DNA from: JACZXQ01 sp036986155
GTDB taxonomy: Bacteria > Gemmatimonadota > Gemmatimonadetes > Longimicrobiales > Gaopeijiaceae
NCBI GenBank assembly: GCA_036986155.1
Contig: BTRA01000153.1
Location: 1-6,739, forward strand
Reading direction: 5' to 3'
DNA: 6,739 bases
Shown here in pieces: positions 1 to 5,041 of this stretch. Both the position numbers and the translations under genes were made by a program. Position 1 is the stretch's first letter, and each line of letters starts with the position of its first letter. The notes under the pieces were generated by a model. That model had not been told where the DNA came from. It worked only from the letters and a program-made list of their open reading frames with translations, and did not search any database.

Positions 1-1
1 C

Positions 2-1510
2 CTGGCTCGGTCCATGATCGAGAACTCTCGCCGTGCGAGAGGTCGAACATCTGCGCAGGATGAAGCGTCCCGCATTCTGGCCCGGGCGGAGGACGAGGCG
101 GCAAGCCTCAAGAAGGGCCAGGTGCTGGAGGGGAAGGAAGAGGCGTTCAGGCTCAGAGAGGCCTGGGAGAAGGAGGAGTCGCGTCGGCGAGACGACGCAG
201 AGACGCTCGAGCGCAGTCTCGCTGAGCACCTCCAATCCCTGGAGCTGAAGTCGGGCCAGCTCGACGCACGAGCGGCCGAGCAAGATACCCGTTCTCGTGA
301 GGTGGATGCTCAGAAGGCCGAGTTCGAGCAAAAACTCGAAGAGGTCGCTGATCAGACCCGGGTCGCCCGAGAGCGGCTCGAGGAGTTGGCGGGCCTCTCC
401 GCTCAAGATGCCAAGCAGCTTCTGATCGAGAATCTCGAGAGCGAGGCCAGGGCCGAGGCTGCCAACACGCTGCGTGAGATCAAAGAGGAGGCGCAGAGGT
501 CGGCCGATCGCGAAGCCAAGAAGATCATCACGCAGGCCATCCAACGTATGGCGGCGGATCAAACCGCTGAAGCGACCGTCTCCGTCGTGCAGCTTCCATC
601 GGATGAGATGAAGGGACGGATCATCGGCCGAGAGGGCCGAAACATTCGATCGTTCGAGCAGGCTACCGGCATCGACGTAATCATCGATGACACACCCGAA
701 GCGGTCGTGCTCTCCGGGTTCGATCCTGTGCGCAGGGAGGTGGCACGCATCGCACTCGAGCGGCTGATCGAAGATGGCCGTATCCACCCGGGCCGCATCG
801 AAGAGGTCGTGGAGAAGAGCACCCAAGAGGTCGAGGTGGCCATGAGGGAGGCCGCTGAGGAGGTGCTCTACGAACTCGGTCTCCATGACGTACACTCTGA
901 GATTGTCGGTGTGCTCGGACGTCTCAGGTTTCGGACCTCGTATGGTCAGAATCAGCTCCAGCACTCCAAGGAAGTCGCGATCCTCGCGGGCAGCATGGCG
1001 GCCGAGATGGGTCTGGATGTGCAGGAATCCAAGCGGGCAGGGGTGCTCCACGACGTGGGTAAGGGACTCACCCATGAACACGAGGGCACACATGTCGAGC
1101 TAGGGTACCGCCTGTGCAAGAAACATGATGAGTCGAAGGTCGTGCTCAACTCGATCAAGGCACATCACGACGAGGAGCCGCATTTTTTCCCCGAGACCTT
1201 CCTGGTAAGCGCTGCGGACGCGATCTCCGGGTCACGCCCGGGCGCTCGACGTGAGATGTTCGAGGGATACGTGAAGCGCCTGGAGAAACTCGAGGAAATC
1301 GCTATGGAGCATCCTGGTGTAGAGCGGTGCTTCGCGATTCAGGCCGGCCGCGAACTACGGGTGATGGTCGAGCCGCAAAGGGTCAGCGACGTGGAGATGG
1401 CGCGAATCTCCGAGGCGGTTGCGCGTCGCATAGAGGGCGAGCTGCAATACCCCGGACAGATCAAGGTCGTTGTCGTGCGAGAGACCAGATCGGTGGACTT
1501 CGCCCGCTAG
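2..1510 (+). CDS. rny: Ribonuclease Y, 5'-truncated by the window edge
   Basis: RNase Y is a membrane-anchored endoribonuclease that starts mRNA decay. Numbering is from the Met at position 14. Residues about 15-175 are a highly charged Glu/Arg/Ala-rich coiled coil. A KH RNA-binding domain follows, with the signature GRIIGREGRNIR at 201-212. The HD phosphohydrolase domain carries metal-site residues H317, H346-D347 (LHDVGK), H384-H385 and D402 (AADAISGSRPGARR). The C-terminus ends in the family's ELQYPGQIKV...RETR block. The family normally begins with a transmembrane helix of about 20 residues, which is missing here. The frame is open to the first base (L-A-R-S before the Met), and no Shine-Dalgarno precedes the ATG at 14. 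I therefore infer that the true start lies upstream and that ATG 14 is internal. The catalytic part is intact. It is followed by an 89-base gap and then folD. Function is confident; only the 5' end is unknown. Confidence 0.96.
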   Translation: MARSMIENSRRARGRTSAQDEASRILARAEDEAASLKKGQVLEGKEEAFRLREAWEKEESRRRDDAETLERSLAEHLQSLELKSGQLDARAAEQDTRSREVDAQKAEFEQKLEEVADQTRVARERLEELAGLSAQDAKQLLIENLESEARAEAANTLREIKEEAQRSADREAKKIITQAIQRMAADQTAEATVSVVQLPSDEMKGRIIGREGRNIRSFEQATGIDVIIDDTPEAVVLSGFDPVRREVARIALERLIEDGRIHPGRIEEVVEKSTQEVEVAMREAAEEVLYELGLHDVHSEIVGVLGRLRFRTSYGQNQLQHSKEVAILAGSMAAEMGLDVQESKRAGVLHDVGKGLTHEHEGTHVELGYRLCKKHDESKVVLNSIKAHHDEEPHFFPETFLVSAADAISGSRPGARREMFEGYVKRLEKLEEIAMEHPGVERCFAIQAGRELRVMVEPQRVSDVEMARISEAVARRIEGELQYPGQIKVVVVRETRSVDFAR

Positions 1511-1599
1511 TACGCCGGAGACGGTCTCGGGGCCCAGAATGTGTTACGTTCACCGCTTCTGGGAATCCCAAGTACCGATGGCGTGAGCGTACGGAGGCC
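1511..1599 (+). other. rny-folD gap with three inverted repeats
   Basis: This 89-base gap contains no gene. (1) CCG at 1515-1517 plus AGA at 1519-1521 can pair with TCTCGG at 1525-1530, with one bulged G, giving a small hairpin just after the rny stop. (2) CCCAGAA at 1533-1539 is perfectly complementary to TTCTGGG at 1557-1563, and GTG 1541-1543 can pair with CAC 1551-1553 inside that loop. (3) TGGGA 1560-1564 and TCCCA 1566-1570 form a near-palindrome that would compete with (2). None is followed by a T run, so a classical intrinsic terminator is not supported. I see no convincing -35/-10 pair. The repeats may act as a 3' stabilising or processing structure for rny mRNA or as a folD leader, but this is inference. 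Confidence 0.5.
1592..1597 (+). promoter_or_regulatory. folD ribosome binding site, unusually close to the ATG
   Basis: CGGAGG matches the Shine-Dalgarno core but ends only two bases before the ATG at 1600, whereas 5-9 bases is usual. No other in-frame start codon lies nearby upstream, and the protein begins with family-typical sequence from this ATG, so I keep the start. Initiation may be inefficient. Confidence 0.45.
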
Positions 1600-2496
1600 A
1601 TGACAGCAAAGATCATTTCCGGCAAGGAGATCGGGGACGAGATTCGAGCGGAGATCGCCGAGCGTGTAGCCGGTCTGAAGGAAGCCCACGGATTGGTGCC
1701 AGGGCTGGCGACGGTTCTGGTCGGCGAGGACCAGGCCAGCCACATGTACGTGCGCATGAAAAACAAGGCCGCCGGCCAGCTCGGCCTGCACTCCCAGCAG
1801 ATCACCTTACCGGGAGATACGTCCGAGGATGAACTGCTCGGCGTGGTGGCAGGTCTCAACGGGGATCCCGACATCCATGGCATCCTTGTCCAATCGCCCG
1901 TTCCCGCCGGGATTGACGAGTCGAAGATCTTGCTCGCGATTGATCCGGGAAAGGACATCGATGGCTTCCATCCGTTCAACGTCGGGAGACTGGCGACGGG
2001 CAGCGACGACGTGCTGGTTCCGTGCACACCAGCCGGCATTATCGAGCTCCTGATGCGATCAGGGAACGACCCGGCCGGGAAACACGCTGTCGTCGTTGGC
2101 CGCTCCAATATCGTGGGCCGTCCGATGGCGTCGCTGTTGGTCCAGAAGGGACCGGGAGGAAACGCAACCGTGACGGTGGCCCATTCCAGGACGCCCGACC
2201 TCGCCGCCATCACTAGGCTTGCGGACATTCTGATCGTGGCGATTGGGCGCCCTGAAACCATCACGGGAGACATGATCAAGCCGGGGGCCGTGGTCATCGA
2301 CGTCGGCTCCAACCGGGTGGACGACCCCGAGACCGAAAAAGGATACCGTTACGTGGGCGATGTCGTTTACGAGGAGGCGGCGGCGGTCGCATCGGCCATC
2401 ACCCCAGTGCCTGGCGGTGTGGGCCCAATGACCATCACCATGCTCCTCTCCAACACGGTCGACGCGGCCGTAGCGCTGGCCGGGATTGACGGATAG
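1600..2496 (+). CDS. folD: Bifunctional methylene-THF dehydrogenase / methenyl-THF cyclohydrolase
   Basis: FolD interconverts 5,10-methylene-THF, 5,10-methenyl-THF and 10-formyl-THF in the cytosol, using NADP. It feeds purine synthesis and formylation of initiator tRNA. The 298-residue length is typical. The start ATG is chosen because MTAKIISGKEIGDEIR is the usual N-terminus; the frame stays open further upstream but has no family resemblance there. Key residues fall at the E. coli positions: Y50 and K54 (YVRMK), Q98 in LVQSPVP, and D121 in KDIDGFHP. The Rossmann part carries VVVGRSNIVGRPMA for the dinucleotide, and the C-terminal signature PVPGGVGPMT lies at about 269-278. All catalytic residues are present, so it should be active in both reactions. 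xseA follows with 13 bases between them, or an 11-base overlap if the TTG start is used. Confidence 0.98.
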   Translation: MTAKIISGKEIGDEIRAEIAERVAGLKEAHGLVPGLATVLVGEDQASHMYVRMKNKAAGQLGLHSQQITLPGDTSEDELLGVVAGLNGDPDIHGILVQSPVPAGIDESKILLAIDPGKDIDGFHPFNVGRLATGSDDVLVPCTPAGIIELLMRSGNDPAGKHAVVVGRSNIVGRPMASLLVQKGPGGNATVTVAHSRTPDLAAITRLADILIVAIGRPETITGDMIKPGAVVIDVGSNRVDDPETEKGYRYVGDVVYEEAAAVASAITPVPGGVGPMTITMLLSNTVDAAVALAGIDG

Positions 2497-2509
2497 CGGA
2501 CAGGCGGGC

Positions 2510-3787
2510 GTGAGCGAGACGAGAAACTTCGACCTTTTCCCCCCCGATGGTGTGATCGAGAGGGGTGAGGGCACCGTACCTGAGGCATGGACCCCCTCTC
2601 AATTGAATCGAGCCGTTCGGCTTCTGTTGGAGAGTTCCTTCGGCTCGATCTGGGTCACCGGTGAGGTGACCAACTTCAAGCGGGCGCGGTCGGGCCACTG
2701 CTATTTCACGCTGCGAGACGACGAAGCGCAGGTGCGCTGTGTCATGTTCCGCACCGATGCGGCGACCTTACCCACAGATCCCGACGAGGGCATGACGGTG
2801 CGAGCGCTGGGGGCCGTCACCCTCTACGAGGCGCGGGGTGATTGCCAGTTGGTGGTACGGGCGCTGGAGGGCGAGGGCGCCGAGGGACTCTGGCGGCTCG
2901 CGTTCGAGAAGCTGCGAGCCCGGCTTCAGGGCGAAGGTCTCCTCGCCCTTGAGCGAAAGAGGGCCATTCCCGACTTTCCCGCCTGCGTCGGCGTCGTCAC
3001 CTCGCCGACCGGCGCAGCGATTCGGGACATCCTGAGCGTTATCGCTAGACGCGCCCCCTGGGTCCGTGTCATCGTGAGTGCCACCCGAGTCCAGGGTGAG
3101 GGCGCTTCTCTCGAGGTGGCGGAGGCGATTCGGTCGCTTGGTGCTTCTGGGCTGGTGGACGTCGTGATCGCGGCGCGTGGAGGTGGATCCATCGAGGACC
3201 TGTGGGCCTTCAACGAAGAGCCCGTAGCGCGCGCGATAGTGGAATGCCCGGTTCCGGTCATCTCGGCGGTGGGGCACGAGGTCGATGTGACGATCGCGGA
3301 TCTCGTCGCCGATTTGAGGGCGCCCACTCCTTCCGTAGGGGCGGAGGCGGCTGTGCCCGACCGCGAGGCGATCACCGCCGTGCTGGACGGTGCCGCCGCT
3401 CGGCTTGCTCGCGGACTGCGTGGATCCGTCCGACGTCGCCGGGCCTCCTTGGAGGGTCAACGCGGACGGCTCGCGCGCGCGCTCCCCTCCTTGATTACTC
3501 CCCGGCGTGACGCGCTGCGAGGGCTTTCGGAGCGGAAGCTCCGTGCGGTACAGCGGACGCTCGACGCCCTGCGCTCGCGCCTGCAGGTAGCTGCGGGCAC
3601 GATGACCGCACTGTCGCCTTTGGCCACGCTCCACCGCGGATACGCAGTGCCGCTGGCGCCGAGTGGGCGAGTGCTACGGCGCACGGGCGATTTTCCCGAG
3701 GGCCTCGAGTTCTCGCTCCGCGTCGTGGATGGACACGTGGACTGCCGGACATCTGGTGCGGCACCGAGCGACGAGGCCAGAGCATGA
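2510..3787 (+). CDS. xseA: Exonuclease VII large subunit
   Basis: XseA is the catalytic subunit of exonuclease VII, which degrades single-stranded DNA from both ends in repair and recombination. Numbering is from GTG 2510 (425 aa). An N-terminal OB fold spans about 27-125 (WTPSQLNRAVR, then WVTGEVTNFKRARSGHCYFTLRD). The catalytic domain has SPTGAAIRD at 165-173, RGGGSIEDLWAFN at 223-235 and GHEVDVTIADLVADLRAPTPS at 255-275. A long Arg/Ala/Leu-rich helical region that would bind XseB follows, then the C-terminal LSPLATLHRGYAV block. All family signatures are intact. The start is uncertain: TTG 2486 overlaps folD by 11 bases and adds 8 residues; GTG 2510 and GTG 2552 are alternatives, and none has a strong Shine-Dalgarno. 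I prefer 2510 because it avoids the overlap and keeps a normal leader. The stop overlaps the xseB start as ATGA. Confidence 0.96.
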   Translation: MSETRNFDLFPPDGVIERGEGTVPEAWTPSQLNRAVRLLLESSFGSIWVTGEVTNFKRARSGHCYFTLRDDEAQVRCVMFRTDAATLPTDPDEGMTVRALGAVTLYEARGDCQLVVRALEGEGAEGLWRLAFEKLRARLQGEGLLALERKRAIPDFPACVGVVTSPTGAAIRDILSVIARRAPWVRVIVSATRVQGEGASLEVAEAIRSLGASGLVDVVIAARGGGSIEDLWAFNEEPVARAIVECPVPVISAVGHEVDVTIADLVADLRAPTPSVGAEAAVPDREAITAVLDGAAARLARGLRGSVRRRRASLEGQRGRLARALPSLITPRRDALRGLSERKLRAVQRTLDALRSRLQVAAGTMTALSPLATLHRGYAVPLAPSGRVLRRTGDFPEGLEFSLRVVDGHVDCRTSGAAPSDEARA

Positions 3788-4038
3788 CTGACACGCCCGA
3801 CAGGACGGATGCCGTTTCTCAAGAGGATGCTACTCTAGAGGGCAGACTTGGCCGGCTGGAGGAGATCGTGCGTACGCTGGAGATCGATGAGCCGGATCTG
3901 GAACGGGCGTTGGCCCTTTTCGAGGAGGGTGTGGGCCACGTGCGGCACGCAGAGCAACTCTTGGCGAAGGCTGAGTTGAGGGTGGAGGAGCTTCTGAACG
4001 AGAAGGAGCTCCGCCCGTTCGAAGAGAGGGACGAGTGA
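3784..4038 (+). CDS. xseB: Exonuclease VII small subunit
   Basis: XseB is the small helical accessory subunit, several copies of which coat the long helices of XseA. At 84 residues it has normal family length. Residues about 18-72 hold the family helix-turn-helix: LEGRLGRLEEIVRTLE, a short turn around E36-P37-D38, then LERALALFEEGV and a second helix running through EQLLAKAELRVEELL. The first 15 residues and the acidic tail (EERDE) look disordered. The start is well supported: the ATG overlaps the xseA stop by four bases (ATGA), and a GAGG lies at 3773-3776, seven bases upstream. The stop overlaps the next start as GTGA. This tight coupling should set subunit ratios with XseA. No catalytic residues are expected. 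Confidence 0.95.
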   Translation: MTDTPDRTDAVSQEDATLEGRLGRLEEIVRTLEIDEPDLERALALFEEGVGHVRHAEQLLAKAELRVEELLNEKELRPFEERDE

Positions 4039-4949
4039 ACGGGGTGGTACGGGATTTCGATCTCGAAGCCTTCCTGGCCGAACAGGGTCTTGCGGTGGAG
4101 AGGGCACTGGAGAGGGCCTTGGTAGGGCTGCTCCCGGAGCTTCCTGCGGGCTTGAGAGAACCGCTGCGCCATGGTGTGATGAGCGGGGGAAAAAGGCTGC
4201 GTCCGATCCTCTGCGTGGCCGCACACGAAGCCTGTGGCGGGGAGGCGTCGGAGGGCGTATACGACCTTGCAGTATCACTTGAACTAATTCATTGTTACTC
4301 GTTGATGCATGACGATTTACCCTGTATGGACGACGCAGGATTACGACGAGGGACACCGACACCCCACACTCTCTTCGGTGAGGCTGAGACGGCGAGGGTC
4401 GCGTTCGCCTTGATCCCTGCCGCCTCCAGCCAGGCTTGGGAGGCATGCATGTGCCTGGGCTGTGACGAGACCGTGGCCAGGCGGATCGTACTGGAGTTGA
4501 ATCGGGCGGTGGGATCCGGCGGAATGGTGGGTGGCCAGGTCCTCGACTTGTTCGGCGAAGACCAAGCTCTCACCGCCGAGGAGTTAGACGGACTGCACCG
4601 CCGCAAGACGGGAGCTCTGCTGACGTGTTCGCTCGTGGTGGGGGCTCTAGCCGCTGGAGCGGAGGAGCATACGCTGGGGGCGCTCGAGCGATATGCGCAC
4701 GCCATCGGCCTGGCTTTCCAGGTTACGGACGATCTATTGGACGCCACCGCGTCCGCTGGAGACCTGGGCAAGCACCCGAGTGACGCAGCTTTGGGGAAGA
4801 GTACCTACGTCTCGCTCTATGGTCTCGAGGAGGCAGGCCGCCGCGCCGGTGAGTTCGTCGCCGAGGCGCGCCAGGCCTTGGTCGAGGCGGAGGTGCACGC
4901 CCCGGCCCTCCGGGCTTTGGCGAGCTACGTCGTGAGCCGGAAGCGCTAA
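4035..4949 (+). CDS. ispA: Polyprenyl synthetase, farnesyl diphosphate synthase type
   Basis: A class I trans-prenyltransferase that condenses IPP with allylic diphosphates. From GTG 4035 it is 304 aa; GAGG at 4026-4029 sits five bases upstream, and the start overlaps the xseB stop (GTGA). Visible motifs are GGKRLRP at 51-57, the first aspartate-rich motif D93-D94-LPCM-D99-D100 with R104-R105, GGQVLDL at 166-172, K191-T192, and the second aspartate-rich motif FQVTDDLLD at 228-236. The two extra residues in the first motif and the aromatic Y88 five residues before it are features of bacterial FPP synthases, so C15 product is the best inference; geranylgeranyl diphosphate cannot be excluded. 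Oddities: the usual AGDAL after FGEA reads VAFAL (122-126), a CxCxxC cluster lies at 138-143, and the coding DNA around the first Asp motif is AT-rich. Catalytic aspartates are intact. Confidence 0.92.
   Translation: MNGVVRDFDLEAFLAEQGLAVERALERALVGLLPELPAGLREPLRHGVMSGGKRLRPILCVAAHEACGGEASEGVYDLAVSLELIHCYSLMHDDLPCMDDAGLRRGTPTPHTLFGEAETARVAFALIPAASSQAWEACMCLGCDETVARRIVLELNRAVGSGGMVGGQVLDLFGEDQALTAEELDGLHRRKTGALLTCSLVVGALAAGAEEHTLGALERYAHAIGLAFQVTDDLLDATASAGDLGKHPSDAALGKSTYVSLYGLEEAGRRAGEFVAEARQALVEAEVHAPALRALASYVVSRKR
4271..4346 (+). other. AT-rich, rare-codon patch inside ispA
   Basis: Bases 4271-4320 contain 17 G/C out of 50 (34%), against roughly two thirds in adjacent stretches. The codons include CTA and TTA for leucine, ATT, GTA, TCA, CTT, GCA and GGA, all uncommon in the neighbouring genes. 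The encoded residues (about 80-104) are the conserved helix and first aspartate-rich motif, so protein conservation does not explain the third-position shift. Confidence 0.7.
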
Positions 4950-4964
4950 CCGGCGAGAGCGCTT
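4941..4964 (+). repeat. Inverted repeat over the ispA stop codon
   Basis: AAGCGCT (4941-4947) is perfectly complementary to AGCGCTT (4958-4964), with a 10-base loop. The left arm includes the last two sense codons and the first base of the TAA stop. The right arm is followed by GAACCG, not a T run, so it is not a standard rho-independent terminator. It could mark the 3' end of the ispA message or arise by chance. Confidence 0.35.
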
Positions 4965-5041
4965 GAACCGTGGTGCCGGGTTGACCCGTAGGGCTATCTT
5001 TAAGCCTTGACCGGCGGGGATCAAAGCAAGGAGTATCACAC
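4950..5041 (+). other. ispA-dxs gap: dxs leader without clear promoter
   Basis: This 92-base gap has no gene. Three TTGA(A)CC-like words occur at 4963, 4981 and 5007. TTGACC at 4981-4986 resembles a -35 box, but the only AT-rich candidates after it (TATCTT at 4995-5000, TAAGCC at 5001-5006) are at wrong spacing (8 and 14 bases), so I do not call a promoter. CCTTG at 5005-5009 can pair with CAAGG at 5027-5031, which would cover part of the dxs Shine-Dalgarno. dxs may be read from the upstream operon, from an unrecognised promoter here, or both. Confidence 0.4.
5028..5033 (+). promoter_or_regulatory. dxs ribosome binding site
   Basis: AAGGAG lies eight bases before GTG 5042, the best Shine-Dalgarno in the window. 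It decides the dxs start, because the GTG is also where family-like sequence begins and no ATG occurs in that frame until deep inside the conserved N-terminal domain. Confidence 0.8.

Noticed and set aside
14..1510. ATG 14 as the true rny start
   Set aside because: There is no Shine-Dalgarno in the 13 bases before it, the frame stays open upstream, and the family's transmembrane anchor would be missing.
1327..1599. N-terminal extension of FolD upstream of ATG 1600, overlapping rny
   Set aside because: The extra residues are Arg/Gly-rich and come from reading rny in another frame. FolD similarity begins at ATG 1600 and gives the normal 298-residue length.
1461..2312. A 283-codon - strand open frame opposite folD
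   Set aside because: It is antisense to a complete FolD with catalytic residues in place; the translation looks like compositional noise.
2768..3634. A 288-codon - strand open frame opposite xseA
   Set aside because: Its Arg/Gly/Ser-rich composition has no family features, and it lies fully within the well-supported xseA reading frame.
4187..4193. G GGA AAA slippery heptamer in the ispA zero frame
   Set aside because: It matches a -1 frameshift heptamer, but it encodes the conserved GGKR motif. The -1 frame stops near 4280 after a meaningless peptide, and I see no convincing downstream stimulator.
4981..5006. TTGACC ... TATCTT/TAAGCC as a dxs promoter
   Set aside because: The spacings of 8 or 14 bases are too short for a normal sigma-70 promoter and the -10 matches are poor.
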